Shown here: positions 32,755 to 42,218 of the stretch, piece after piece
Numbering within the stretch: the first letter of the stretch is position 1
How the letters are laid out: the number at the start of each line of letters is the position of its first letter
Assembly (NCBI GenBank): GCA_017465845.1
Contig: JAFTVH010000076.1
Coordinates: 1-43,782, forward strand
Reading direction: 5' to 3'
Origin: Lachnospiraceae bacterium
Lineage (GTDB): Bacteria; Bacillota; Clostridia; Lachnospirales; Lachnospiraceae
DNA: 43,782 bases
Position numbers and translations under genes: made by a program
The notes under the pieces: model-generated
The model's database searches: none
What the model saw: only the letters and a program-made list of their open reading frames with translations
Told to the model about the DNA's origin: nothing

Positions 32755-33855
32755 ATGGATGAGACGATGGGTGACAGGTTATACGGGAAGTTAGATGACA
32801 ACTTAGATGGCAGAGTAGATATCAAATCGCTGTCATTTGAAGAATTGAAAGAAGAATTGGCGGCAAGAGGAGAGAAAGCTTTTCGTGCCACTCAGATGTA
32901 TGAATGGATGCATGTGAAGCTGGCAAGAAGCTTTGAGGAGATGACCAATCTGTCCAAAAGCCTGAGGGCCGGTTGTGAGGAAAGGTATACGTATACCTCT
33001 TTGGTACCCGTGAATGTGCAGGAATCAAAGATCGATGGGACGAAAAAATTTCTCTTTGGTCTGGCAGACGGAAATGTGGTAGAGAGCGTATGGATGAAGT
33101 ATCAGCACGGCAACAGTGTGTGCATCTCTTCTCAGGTAGGCTGCCGTATGGGCTGCAGTTTCTGTGCATCTACTTTGGACGGATTAGAGCGTAATCTGAC
33201 ACCTTCCGAGATGCTTGATCAGATTTATGCCATTACCCGTCTGACAGGTGAGAGAGTATCGAATGTGGTAGTCATGGGAACCGGAGAACCTATGGACAAT
33301 TACGATAATCTGTTGAAATTTCTGAAGCTATTGACGGATGAGCATGGATTGCATATCAGTCAGCGCAATGTTACTGTGTCTACATGTGGACTTGTTCCCA
33401 GAATGCGGCAGCTTGCACAGGAACATTTGCAGATTACGCTGGCACTTTCCTTGCATGCAACCACGGATGAGAAGCGCCGCAGGCTGATGCCCATTGCCAA
33501 CAGATATTCCATAGAGGAGCTGATGGACGCCTGTGCCTATTATTTTGAGCAGACCGGCCGCAGGATCACATTCGAATATAGCCTTGTTGGCGGTGTTAAT
33601 GACAGGGAAGAAGATGCCAGAGAATTAATTGAATTAGCCAGACCCCTGTGCTGCCATGTAAATCTGATTCCGGTCAACCCCATAAAAGAAAGGGATTATG
33701 TGCAGTCTGATAAGGAGTGCATTATACGTTTTAAAAATAAACTTGAAAAAAATAAAATAGCGGTTACAATTAGAAGAGAAATGGGAAGAGACATTGACGG
33801 AGCCTGCGGACAGCTTAGGCGGCGTCACATGACCCGGGAAGCGGGACAGGTCTGA
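32755..33855 (+). CDS. rlmN: 23S rRNA / tRNA (adenine-C2)-methyltransferase RlmN
   Basis: This radical-SAM enzyme has 366 residues. The [4Fe-4S] motif is CRMGCSFC (Cys130, Cys134, Cys137), and the catalytic Cys near the C-terminus is in GACGQLR (Cys351). NVVVMGTGEPMDNYDN and TVSTCGLVP are conserved. It methylates A2503 of 23S rRNA. Two ATGs compete (32755 and 32767); neither has a strong ribosome binding site. The N-terminal 20 residues (GDRLYGKLDDNLDGRV) look non-conserved, so the second start is possible. Confidence 0.95.
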   Translation: MDETMGDRLYGKLDDNLDGRVDIKSLSFEELKEELAARGEKAFRATQMYEWMHVKLARSFEEMTNLSKSLRAGCEERYTYTSLVPVNVQESKIDGTKKFLFGLADGNVVESVWMKYQHGNSVCISSQVGCRMGCSFCASTLDGLERNLTPSEMLDQIYAITRLTGERVSNVVVMGTGEPMDNYDNLLKFLKLLTDEHGLHISQRNVTVSTCGLVPRMRQLAQEHLQITLALSLHATTDEKRRRLMPIANRYSIEELMDACAYYFEQTGRRITFEYSLVGGVNDREEDARELIELARPLCCHVNLIPVNPIKERDYVQSDKECIIRFKNKLEKNKIAVTIRREMGRDIDGACGQLRRRHMTREAGQV

Positions 33856-33872
33856 AACAGGAGGTATCGTAA

Positions 33873-34616
33873 GTGCTTAAGGCATATGCCATTACAGACA
33901 TCGGAAGAAAGAGAAAAGTAAATCAGGATTATGTATTTGCTTCGCAGCAGCCTGTTGGGAAGCTTTCCAATCTGTTTATTGTGGCAGATGGTATGGGAGG
34001 CCACAACGCCGGAGATTATGCATCCAAATACACGGTGGAGACCATGGTTGAGGAAGCGGCCGCTTTGGAGGAGACAGAGCCTGAGAAAATATTAGGATAT
34101 GCCATCAAGGTGGCGAATGACAGAATTCGCAGGAAAGCAGGCGAAGACAGCAGCCTTACCGGAATGGGAACTACAGTGGTGGCAGCTGTCTGTCAGGACG
34201 GCGAACTGTGTGTTGCTAATGTAGGAGACAGCAGGCTTTACCTGATCGGGGATACAATAAGGCAAATTACAAAAGACCATTCTTTGGTTGCAGAGATGGT
34301 CAGAATGGGTGGACTGGATAAAGAAGCGGCCAGAAATCACCCGGAGAAAAATATTATTACCAGAGCAATCGGAGCCAGCAGAACGGTGAATGTGGACTTT
34401 TTCACTGTGGAACTGACGAAGGGAGACATGATACTTATGTGCTCCGACGGTCTGACCAATATGCTTGAGGATGAAGAGATTTTATCTATTATTCAAACGG
34501 AGGATGATATCCGCAGCAGAGCTCATGCATTGGTGAAGGCGGCTAACGATAACGGCGGATTGGACAACATAGCGGTAGTACTGATAGAGCCGTTGACTGA
34601 AAATACGCAGTGTTAG
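33873..34616 (+). CDS. prpC: PP2C-family Ser/Thr protein phosphatase (PrpC/Stp)
   Basis: The GTG start at 33873 follows AGGAGG with eight bases between; the product has 247 residues. PP2C metal-binding motifs: TDIGRKRKVNQD, FIVADGMGGHNAGDYAS, LTGMGTTVVAAV, VANVGDSRLYL, MILMCSDGLTNML and DNGGLDNIAVV near the end. Cytosolic Mg/Mn-dependent phosphatase that reverses phosphorylation by the PASTA kinase encoded 15 bp downstream, the universal Firmicute pairing. Confidence 0.96.
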   Translation: MLKAYAITDIGRKRKVNQDYVFASQQPVGKLSNLFIVADGMGGHNAGDYASKYTVETMVEEAAALEETEPEKILGYAIKVANDRIRRKAGEDSSLTGMGTTVVAAVCQDGELCVANVGDSRLYLIGDTIRQITKDHSLVAEMVRMGGLDKEAARNHPEKNIITRAIGASRTVNVDFFTVELTKGDMILMCSDGLTNMLEDEEILSIIQTEDDIRSRAHALVKAANDNGGLDNIAVVLIEPLTENTQC

Positions 34617-34631
34617 AATGGAGATGTAAGA

Positions 34632-36734
34632 ATGATAAAAATAGGAATGATGATAGGTGACCGCTATGAGATATTGGAAAAAATAGGAACCGGCGGTATG
34701 TCCGATGTATATAAAGCAAAGTGTCATAAGCTGAACCGTTATGTGGCTGTGAAAGTACTAAAACAGGAATTCAGCGAAAATGCCAATTTTGTATCCAAAT
34801 TTCGCATTGAGGCTCAGGCTGCTGCCGGACTGATGCACCCCAATATTGTTAATGTATATGATGTGGGAGAGGAAAACGGAATCTATTTTATTGTAATGGA
34901 ACTGGTGGAGGGAATCACACTCAAGAAATATATTGAGAAGAAAGCCAGATTGTCTTATAAAGAGGCAGTCAGCATTGCAATTCAGGTATGCATGGGAATC
35001 GAGGCTGCCCACAACAATCATATTATTCACAGGGATATCAAACCCCAGAATATTATTATTTCCAAAGATGGAAAAGTAAAGGTAACTGACTTTGGCATTG
35101 CCAAGGCTGCCACCAGTAACACTATTACATCCAATGTGATGGGATCGGTACATTATACTTCTCCTGAACAGGCCAGAGGAGGATACAGTGATGAGAAAAG
35201 TGATATTTATTCGCTTGGTATTACTCTGTTCGAGATGCTGACAGGAAGAGTGCCTTTTAACGGAGAAACGACAGTAGCTATTGCTATCAAGCATATTCAG
35301 GAAGAAATGCCTTCTCCCAAAGAATATGTACCTGAAGTTCCAAACAGCGTGGAAGGGATTGTGCTTAAATGCTGCCAGAAATCCCCTGATCGCCGATACC
35401 AGAATATGAGGGAATTAATCAGTGACCTGAAGCGGGCTTTGATGAATCCGGACGAGGATTTTGTGGTCAGTAATGCACCGGATGTGGACGGAAACACCAG
35501 AATGATTTCGGACAGAGATATGGCAAGAATCAAGCAGCAGGCAGGAGCAAGATTATCTCATGACGGTACGACGGGACGGATCCGCTATGCGGAAAGCGAA
35601 GAGCCGGATTACAGAGAAGAGGATATCGTTGAAGATGGGGATGAATATGACTATGATCCCAAGATGGAAGGTGTGATCACGGTACTAGCTGTAATCGCAG
35701 GAGTGATTATCTGCAGTATCATCATTTTTCTGTTGCTTCGTGTTTTTGACGTGTTCGGAACCGGTACGGGGGAGAGGCTTACAAGCCCCATTATCACAAC
35801 AGAAGAATCAGAGGAAGAAAATACGGTAAATTCAGAATCAAATAAAGAATCAGTAGAAGAGGTGGAGATGCCGCTGGTAACCGGCTGGAATATCAATGAT
35901 GCCCAGCGTGTACTGGAAAAACGTTCCCTTATTGTGGAAACGGAATATGTGGAAAGTGACGAGTATGCTGAAGACATTGTAATTGAGACTAGTCATGAAG
36001 CTGGAAACAAGGTGGCAAAAGGAACGACGATCAAACTTACCGTCAGTTCCGGTGCCGCAGGTGTGATCCTGCAGGAGACCGCTGGTAAGACCAGGGAAGA
36101 TGCAGAGACTACTTTGACGAACCAGGGTTTCCAAATTAGCTGGGTAGAGAACTTTTCCGAATCCGTACCTGCCGGAGTGGTCATTTCTCAGGATCCTGCC
36201 AGCGGAACCAAAGTACCGGAAGGAAGCGTGATTACAGTAAACGTGAGCAAAGGTTCCCAATCGGATACAATTATGGTGCCCAATGTAATCGGCATGAGTG
36301 AGATGGACGGAACAGTAGAACTGGTTGAAGCCGGACTTACAATTACTACCGTGTCATATGTAAACCATTCCCAGATACCTGAGGGACAAATCTGTTATCA
36401 GAGTTATTCACAGGGCTCTTATGTAGCACCGGGCACGGGAGTTGAAATCCGTGTCAGCATGGGAACGGGAACTTATAAGTTCAATGGAAATATTGATGCG
36501 CCTTCAGTAGAAGAGGCTCCTGATTATTCTGCAGGCTCTGAAGTGAAGATAGTGATTACCACAAATAACGGGCAGGAATTATATAATACCTCCGTCACTT
36601 CTTTCCCGCAGCCGGTGAATTTCTACGGAGTGCCAAGTACGGGAGCAACCGTTACCTTTTATTATACTGTGAATACTGATCAGGGTGCGGCACAGAAAAG
36701 CTTTACCAGAAGACTGGAATTTGTTAAGGAATAG
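34632..36734 (+). CDS. prkC: PASTA-domain Ser/Thr protein kinase (PrkC/PknB)
   Basis: This 700-residue protein has a kinase domain at residues ~10-270 with GTGGMSDVYKA (Gly-rich loop), AVKVL (ATP Lys), HRDIKPQN with Asp135, DFGIA at 153-157, and SVHYTSPEQARG. One TM helix lies at about 347-372 (VLAVIAGVIICSIIIFLLL). Three PASTA repeats cover ~410-612, followed by a ~90-residue beta-rich tail (FNGNIDAPSVEEAPDYS ... FTRRLEFVKE). PASTA repeats sense peptidoglycan fragments or lipid II. An acidic, possibly phosphorylated linker precedes the TM. It forms the kinase/phosphatase switch with the upstream gene. Confidence 0.96.
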   Translation: MIKIGMMIGDRYEILEKIGTGGMSDVYKAKCHKLNRYVAVKVLKQEFSENANFVSKFRIEAQAAAGLMHPNIVNVYDVGEENGIYFIVMELVEGITLKKYIEKKARLSYKEAVSIAIQVCMGIEAAHNNHIIHRDIKPQNIIISKDGKVKVTDFGIAKAATSNTITSNVMGSVHYTSPEQARGGYSDEKSDIYSLGITLFEMLTGRVPFNGETTVAIAIKHIQEEMPSPKEYVPEVPNSVEGIVLKCCQKSPDRRYQNMRELISDLKRALMNPDEDFVVSNAPDVDGNTRMISDRDMARIKQQAGARLSHDGTTGRIRYAESEEPDYREEDIVEDGDEYDYDPKMEGVITVLAVIAGVIICSIIIFLLLRVFDVFGTGTGERLTSPIITTEESEEENTVNSESNKESVEEVEMPLVTGWNINDAQRVLEKRSLIVETEYVESDEYAEDIVIETSHEAGNKVAKGTTIKLTVSSGAAGVILQETAGKTREDAETTLTNQGFQISWVENFSESVPAGVVISQDPASGTKVPEGSVITVNVSKGSQSDTIMVPNVIGMSEMDGTVELVEAGLTITTVSYVNHSQIPEGQICYQSYSQGSYVAPGTGVEIRVSMGTGTYKFNGNIDAPSVEEAPDYSAGSEVKIVITTNNGQELYNTSVTSFPQPVNFYGVPSTGATVTFYYTVNTDQGAAQKSFTRRLEFVKE

Positions 36735-36737
36735 TGT

Positions 36738-37637
36738 ATGAAAGGTAAGATCATCAAAGGAATAGCCGGTTTCTATTACGTTCATGTAAGGGGAGCCGGA
36801 GTATACGAATGCAAAGCGAAAGGTATTTTTCGCAAGGATAATGTGAAGCCTCTGGTAGGCGATAATGTGGTAATTGAAGTATTGGACGAAACTTTGCAAA
36901 AGGGAAATATTACCGGGATAATGGACAGGAGCAGCCAGTTGATTCGACCGGCAGTGGCGAATGTGGATCAGGCACTGGTGATTTTCGCTATTGCGAGCCC
37001 ACAGCCCAATTTTAATCTTCTTGATCGTTTCCTGATCATGATGCAGCAACAGAATATTCCCTGTATCATCTGTTTTAACAAGCTGGACCTGGATGGCGAG
37101 GGACTTGGAGAGCAGTTTCGCCGGATTTATGAAGCATGTGGTTACCAGACGTTAACTGTCAGTGCAGACCGATGTATTGGAATTGAAGGTGTGAAGCAAA
37201 TGCTGGCCGGACGGACGACAACGGTTGCCGGGCCAAGCGGTGTGGGAAAATCCTCCCTGATCAATTGCCTGCAGAGCAGTATTACTATGGAAACCGGTTC
37301 TATCAGCAGGAAAATTGAACGCGGAAAGCATACGACAAGACATTCGGAGCTGATTCCTATCAGCTTTGGTGACGATGATGGAACGGAAACCAGCTACATT
37401 CTGGATACTCCGGGATTCAGTTCTCTTGGGTTATTCGATATAGAGAAGGAAGAACTTGCATCATTTTATCCGGAATTTGAATCATATGAGAAGTACTGCC
37501 GTTTTGGGGGATGTGCGCATATCAGTGAACCGGACTGCGGAGTGAAACAGGCATTGGAAGAAGGTAAGATCAGTCGACTGAGATATGAGAATTATTGTCT
37601 GCTGTACGAGGAGCTTAAGAACCGCAGAAAATATTGA
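36738..37637 (+). CDS. rsgA: Ribosome small subunit-dependent GTPase A
   Basis: This 299-residue protein starts 3 bp after prkC. It has the circularly permuted GTPase order: N-terminal OB-fold (FYYVHVRGAGVYECKAKG), NKLDL (G4), GPSGVGKSSLIN at about 165-176 (G1), RGKHTTRH (G2), DTPGFSSLGL (G3), and the C-terminal zinc site CRFGGCAHISEPDCGVKQAL. It acts in maturation of the 30S subunit. The usual followers rpe and thiamine pyrophosphokinase are absent here. Confidence 0.96.
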   Translation: MKGKIIKGIAGFYYVHVRGAGVYECKAKGIFRKDNVKPLVGDNVVIEVLDETLQKGNITGIMDRSSQLIRPAVANVDQALVIFAIASPQPNFNLLDRFLIMMQQQNIPCIICFNKLDLDGEGLGEQFRRIYEACGYQTLTVSADRCIGIEGVKQMLAGRTTTVAGPSGVGKSSLINCLQSSITMETGSISRKIERGKHTTRHSELIPISFGDDDGTETSYILDTPGFSSLGLFDIEKEELASFYPEFESYEKYCRFGGCAHISEPDCGVKQALEEGKISRLRYENYCLLYEELKNRRKY

Positions 37638-37640
37638 TTG

Positions 37641-37678
37641 AAGGAACGTAAACCTTGCAAGCAGGGTTAACGTTCCTT
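37641..37678 (+). terminator. Hairpin after rsgA
   Basis: AAGGAACGTAAACC pairs with GGTTAACGTTCCTT (13 of 14 bp) around a 10-nt loop, 3 bp after the rsgA stop. No T-run follows. It ends the core operon and could act as a weak terminator or a 3'-end stabiliser. Confidence 0.5.
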
Positions 37679-37712
37679 AAGTTAACGTTTAGTTAAGATT
37701 ATATTGGCCAGG

Positions 37713-37741
37713 TAGACAAAGAATAAATTGTCTGATACAAT
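37713..37741 (+). promoter_or_regulatory. Promoter with an internal dyad, upstream of the 29-codon ORF and transporter gene
   Basis: TAGACA (37713-37718), a 17-bp spacer and TACAAT (37736-37741), each one mismatch from consensus. AGACAA ... TTGTCT, a 6-bp inverted repeat, spans the -35 and spacer and could be an operator. Confidence 0.6.
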
Positions 37742-37784
37742 GTATACCAGTTACACTTGAAGAAAGGAGAAAAGGATATTTCAA

Positions 37785-37874
37785 ATGGACGAAGGCGACA
37801 GTACTAATGGAAATCAACCTCCGTTATATTATATATTAGATTGGATAGGGCATAGTCTGTACTTACGGGAGTGA
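37785..37874 (+). CDS. 29-codon ORF with ribosome binding site (small protein or truncated gene start)
   Basis: ATG at 37785 with AAAGGAGA 13-14 bases upstream opens MDEGDSTNGNQPPLYYILDW and stops at 37874. The acidic start followed by a hydrophobic stretch resembles the first residues of clostridial CNNM/HlyC-type proteins, so it may be the broken 5' end of such a gene, next to an intact one. It could also be a real small membrane peptide. Not recognisable beyond that. Confidence 0.3.
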   Translation: MDEGDSTNGNQPPLYYILDWIGHSLYLRE

Positions 37875-37947
37875 GAAATAGGCTTTGTTTTTTTGCACTT
37901 TTTTACAATTATTCAAACATATATTACATATTTCAGGAGGAATTATT

Positions 37948-39258
37948 TTGGAAAATTCAATTGTTTTTATGATTTTACTACAGGTGATATTAATTGCATT
38001 AAATGCAGTATTTGCATGTACAGAGATTGCCGTTATTTCAATGAATGATGCTAAGCTGGCGAAAATGGCTGCCGAAGGTGATAAACGTGCAGTACGTCTC
38101 GCAAGACTGACCAGTCAGCCGGCAAGATTTTTGGCTACCATTCAGGTGGCGATTACATTATCCGGATTTTTAGGCAGTGCTTTTGCGGCAGAAAACTTTT
38201 CCGGAGTTCTGGTAGACTGGCTTGTAGGATTAGGAGTGCCGATTTCTGCCAATGTGCTTGATTCCATTGCTGTTATTTTTATTACCATTATTTTGTCTTA
38301 TTTTACCCTTGTTTTTGGTGAACTCGTACCGAAGCAGGTTGCCATGCGCAAGGCTGAACCCTTGGCACTTGGAATGTCCGGACCTATCAGCACAATCGCC
38401 AAGGTCTTTGCACCGTTAGTCAGCTTGCTTACTGTATCGACAAATGCAGTTCTGCGTTTGTTAGGAATCGATCCGAATGCGGAAGAAGAGAATGTAAGCG
38501 AAGAAGAGATTCGTATGATGGTCGATGTGGGAAGTGAAAAAGGTACGATCGACCACGATGAGAGAGAATTTATACAGAATGTATTTGAATTTGATGATCT
38601 TTCGGCAGAGGAACTGGTAACGCATAGAACAGATGTAGTCATGCTTGATATGGAAGAGTCCATGGAAGAATGGAAAGAGATTATTTACAGCACCAGACAT
38701 TCGTTGTATCCGATCTGCGAAGGCTCGGTTGACAAAATTGTCGGCATTTTAACCGCGAAAGATTATTTTCGCCTGGAAGATAAGAGCAGAGAAGCTGTAA
38801 TGGAGTATGCAGTAAGCCCTGCGTATCTCGTACCTGACACAGTGAAGGCAGATGTATTGTTTCGCAATATGAAAAAAGGAAGACACAGGCTCGCTATCGT
38901 GATGGATGAGTATGGCGGAATGACAGGAATCATCACAATCAACGATATCGTGGAACAATTAGTCGGTGATCTGGATTATGATGATGAAATTGAAGAGTCT
39001 AAACTGATAGAATCCATTGGTGAAGGTACATGGAAAGTTCATGGAAGTGCATTGTTAGAAGATTTGGCAGAAGAGATTGGCCTTGCGTTGCCATGTGAGG
39101 AATATGATACTTTCAATGGACTGATTTTCAATGCTTTAGGAAGTATTCCGGAAGACGGAACTGATATCGAGGTTGAAGTTGCAGGATTACATGTGAGGGT
39201 AACAGAAATTAAAAATCATCAGGTGGAGACTGCGATAATAAAAATTACTGCGGAATAA
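37948..39258 (+). CDS. CNNM/CorC (hemolysin C-like) membrane transporter protein
   Basis: The TTG at 37948, seven bases after AGGAGG, starts a 436-residue protein; the earlier in-frame ATG at 37885 lacks a ribosome binding site. The N-terminal DUF21/CNNM domain has TM helices (FMILLQVILIALNAVFACTE, LATIQVAITLSGFLGSAF, AVIFITIILSYFTLVFGELV with PKQVAMRKAEP). Two CBS domains follow (~200-330; YSTRHSLYPICEGSVDKIVG, MDEYGGMTGIITINDIVEQLVGD is typical), then a CorC/HlyC C-terminal domain (LPCEEYDTFNGLIFNALG). Family members handle Mg or related cations or cobalt efflux. The name hemolysin is historical. Confidence 0.9.
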   Translation: MENSIVFMILLQVILIALNAVFACTEIAVISMNDAKLAKMAAEGDKRAVRLARLTSQPARFLATIQVAITLSGFLGSAFAAENFSGVLVDWLVGLGVPISANVLDSIAVIFITIILSYFTLVFGELVPKQVAMRKAEPLALGMSGPISTIAKVFAPLVSLLTVSTNAVLRLLGIDPNAEEENVSEEEIRMMVDVGSEKGTIDHDEREFIQNVFEFDDLSAEELVTHRTDVVMLDMEESMEEWKEIIYSTRHSLYPICEGSVDKIVGILTAKDYFRLEDKSREAVMEYAVSPAYLVPDTVKADVLFRNMKKGRHRLAIVMDEYGGMTGIITINDIVEQLVGDLDYDDEIEESKLIESIGEGTWKVHGSALLEDLAEEIGLALPCEEYDTFNGLIFNALGSIPEDGTDIEVEVAGLHVRVTEIKNHQVETAIIKITAE

Positions 39259-39283
39259 AAATAAATACAAGGAGAAGTATTTT

Positions 39284-40639
39284 ATGAGAATTGTTATTAT
39301 CGGGCTTGGTAAAATCGGAAGAACTGTATTGGGTAATCTGTCAAATAAGGATCATACTATAACAATTATTGACGAGGATAAGGATAAGGTCGAAGGATTA
39401 ATTGAGGAATATGATGTCTTTGGTGTTGTAGGAAATGGTGCATGTATTGACATTCAGAATGAAGCAAATGTAAAAAATGCAGACTTGGTTATTGTGCTTA
39501 CCAACAGTGATGAATTAAATATTTTAGCGTGCCTTGTGGCAAAAAAACTCGGTGCGCCTAATACGGTTGCACGGGTAAGAAATCCTGCCTACAGAAAACA
39601 GATCCTTGAGATGAAAGATGAACTCGGAATTTCGATGATCTTGAATCCGGAAAAAGAAACTGCAAATGAAATATTCAACTTAATTAATCTGCCTTCTGTT
39701 GCACAAATAGAACGTTTTGCCAGAGGAAGAGTAAGCCTTGTTGCAATTGTTGTGGAAAAAGGCTGTTTGCTCATAGGAGAGACTTTGATCTCAATCGGAA
39801 GAAAGTTTCGTACAAAGGTACTGATTTGTGCTGTTCAAAGAAGAGGCAAGGTTTATATTCCTTCCGGTAATTTCGTGATTGAAGAAGGCGATAAAATACA
39901 TTTTACTTCAGACGCAAATTCTTTGGGTGATTTCCTGACAGAAATTAATCTTGTGAAATCACCGCTTAGGAATGTAATGATAGTGGGCGGAGGAAATATA
40001 GGGTATTATCTTTCTGATGAATTATCGAAAAAGAAGCATAAGGTCAAATTAGTCGAAAAGGATAAGTGCAGAGCCGAAGAAATGGCAAAAGCGTTACCAA
40101 AGGTTAATGTGGTCCATGGGGATGGCACGAAACATGATTTATTACTCGAAGAGGGGATTGAATCAATGGATGCCTTTGTGACGCTTACGGGAATTGATGA
40201 AGAAAATATCATAGTATCAATGTATGCGAATAAGCAAAACGTCAGAAAAATAATTACTAAGATCGACAGGGATGAGCTTTTCGGTATGCTTGATGAAGTA
40301 GGAATATACAATAATGTTTCCCCGAAAGATATTATAGCAGCCAGAGTGCTCCAGTACATAAGAGCAATTGCCAATAAAAGAGGAAGTAATATCATAACTT
40401 TATATCGCCTGGTAAATAATCAGGTAGAAGCTTTGGAGTTTGTGGCGAAAACGCAGGAAACCATTTATAATAAACCACTGAAAGAGTTGAAGATCAAAGA
40501 AAATTGTCTGATTGCGTGTATTATCAGAAATAACGAGGTCATTATCCCGGATGGTAATTCCTATATCAGACGCGGCGATAATGTGATCGCTGTAACGACA
40601 CATAAGAACTTTGATGATTTAACGGATATCTTCGAATAG
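39284..40639 (+). CDS. trkA: Trk potassium uptake regulatory subunit TrkA
   Basis: This 451-residue cytosolic protein has two RCK units: the Rossmann dinucleotide-binding GLGKIGRTVLGNL at the N-terminus with a TrkA-C domain behind it, and a second GGGNIGYYLSDEL near residue 232 with its own TrkA-C. It gates TrkH, encoded 13 bp downstream, in response to NAD(H)/nucleotides. AAGGAGA before the ATG. Confidence 0.95.
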   Translation: MRIVIIGLGKIGRTVLGNLSNKDHTITIIDEDKDKVEGLIEEYDVFGVVGNGACIDIQNEANVKNADLVIVLTNSDELNILACLVAKKLGAPNTVARVRNPAYRKQILEMKDELGISMILNPEKETANEIFNLINLPSVAQIERFARGRVSLVAIVVEKGCLLIGETLISIGRKFRTKVLICAVQRRGKVYIPSGNFVIEEGDKIHFTSDANSLGDFLTEINLVKSPLRNVMIVGGGNIGYYLSDELSKKKHKVKLVEKDKCRAEEMAKALPKVNVVHGDGTKHDLLLEEGIESMDAFVTLTGIDEENIIVSMYANKQNVRKIITKIDRDELFGMLDEVGIYNNVSPKDIIAARVLQYIRAIANKRGSNIITLYRLVNNQVEALEFVAKTQETIYNKPLKELKIKENCLIACIIRNNEVIIPDGNSYIRRGDNVIAVTTHKNFDDLTDIFE

Positions 40640-40652
40640 GGGGAATCGTGCT

Positions 40653-42194
40653 ATGAATTATTCTAAGTTAGGCGGAATTTTAGGCAAGATTATGATATTG
40701 GAAGGAATATTGATGCTTGCCCCCCTTACGGTAAGTTTTGTTTATAAGGAATCCCTTGTACATAAGCTGGCTTTTTTAATTCCGATTATTATTTTGGCGC
40801 TTTTCGGAGGTTTGCTGCAACTTCTCAAGCCGCGAAGAAATTCTTTGTACCAAAAAGAAGGGTTTGCTCTTGTGGCAATGGTCTGGATCGTTATGACCCT
40901 GTTTGGAGCGATCCCATTTGTGATCAATGGAGAGATCCCCAATTATATAGATGCCTGCTTTGAAATGATGTCAGGTTTTACCACAACGGGCTCCAGTGTT
41001 ATTTCTGATCTCACAGTGATCTCGCATTCGACTCTGTTTTGGAGAAGCTTTTCACACTGGATAGGCGGAATGGGCATTCTCGTATTTATTTTAATCTTTA
41101 TCCCGGAAAGTAACGAAGGCTATTCCATGCATCTGCTCCGCGCAGAAAGCCCCGGACCTCAGGTTGGTAAGATTGTGTCCAAAATGAAAGTTACTACCAG
41201 GATATTATATTTAATATATTTGGGAATGACCGTACTTGAAGTGATCATTCTGATGCTTGATAAACCTATCCCCGGTTATGAAAAGGATCAGCTTTTTTTG
41301 AGTTTACTCGCTACATTCGGCTGTGCAGGAACGGGAGGATTCGGTTTTATCCCCGGCAGTATAGAGCTGTTTCATCCATTCTCTCAATATGTAATGTCAA
41401 TTTTTTTGATTTTGTTTGGATGTAACTTCAGTCTGTATTATTTGCTGTTGATCGGTAAAGTAAAAGATGTACTCAAGAGTGAAGAATTCAGGAGCTATTT
41501 TCTGATTGTAGGTTTGGCTGTTCTGTTTGTGTTCTTAAGTCTGGTTGGCAGATTTGAAGCATTTCCTCAAACGTATACGACAGAAGAGTCCTTCAGGCAT
41601 TCTTTGTTTCAGGTAGCATCTTTGATGACAACAGCAGGTTATACTACGACAGATTATGATGTCTGGCCAATGCTTGGAAAATCAGCGTTGATCGTAGTCA
41701 TGTTCATTGGTGCCATGGCAGGCTCAACAGCCGGCGGTATTAAGGTGTCCAGAATCGTTATGGCGGTCAAGGGATCGTATATCAATGTAAGAAAGCTGAT
41801 CAATCCTCGATATGTTCCGAAGGCTGAGTTTGAAGGAAAATCATTAGAGGAAAAAACACTGAATGATGTATTTGCATTTATTACATTGTATTTCTTTATA
41901 TTCGTAATGGCCATATTTTTATTATCCTTTGATCCGCTAAATGGTCAAACTGTTACTGTTGTTTCCGACGCCGGAACATACAATGTTACACATGGATTCT
42001 TTAGCAATTTCTCTGCTGCGCTTACCTGCATTTCAAACGTAGGTCCGGCATTTGAAGCAGTAGGTCCGTATTCAAGTTTTGCAGGGTACAGTCATTTTTC
42101 AAAAATAGTATTGACGCTTACGATGTTATTGGGCAGACTTGAAATTTTACCGGTGTTTGTTTTGTTCAGCCCAAGAACATGGAAAAAGATATAA
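40653..42194 (+). CDS. trkH: Trk potassium uptake transporter, pore subunit TrkH
   Basis: This 513-residue membrane protein has the four-fold M1-P-M2 repeat. Filter-type segments include MSGFTTTGSSVI and TFGCAGTGGFG, MTTAGYTTTDYD, then CISNVGPAFEAVGP. SHWIGGMGILVFILIFIPE and GAMAGSTAGGIKVSR are typical TrkH blocks. It imports K+ together with TrkA. GGGGGAATC-type ribosome binding site before the ATG. Confidence 0.95.
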   Translation: MNYSKLGGILGKIMILEGILMLAPLTVSFVYKESLVHKLAFLIPIIILALFGGLLQLLKPRRNSLYQKEGFALVAMVWIVMTLFGAIPFVINGEIPNYIDACFEMMSGFTTTGSSVISDLTVISHSTLFWRSFSHWIGGMGILVFILIFIPESNEGYSMHLLRAESPGPQVGKIVSKMKVTTRILYLIYLGMTVLEVIILMLDKPIPGYEKDQLFLSLLATFGCAGTGGFGFIPGSIELFHPFSQYVMSIFLILFGCNFSLYYLLLIGKVKDVLKSEEFRSYFLIVGLAVLFVFLSLVGRFEAFPQTYTTEESFRHSLFQVASLMTTAGYTTTDYDVWPMLGKSALIVVMFIGAMAGSTAGGIKVSRIVMAVKGSYINVRKLINPRYVPKAEFEGKSLEEKTLNDVFAFITLYFFIFVMAIFLLSFDPLNGQTVTVVSDAGTYNVTHGFFSNFSAALTCISNVGPAFEAVGPYSSFAGYSHFSKIVLTLTMLLGRLEILPVFVLFSPRTWKKI

Positions 42195-42218
42195 CATAAA
42201 CGAGGAAATGATATCGAT

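Noticed and set aside
37665-37697. TTAACG direct repeats after rsgA as a Pho box
   Set aside because: The repeat period is 15 bp rather than the 11 bp expected for PhoP/PhoB, and one copy is part of the hairpin.
37885-37947. Earlier ATG for the CNNM/CorC-type gene
   Set aside because: The extra 21 residues are Phe/His rich without a ribosome binding site, whereas TTG at 37948 has AGGAGG at seven bases.
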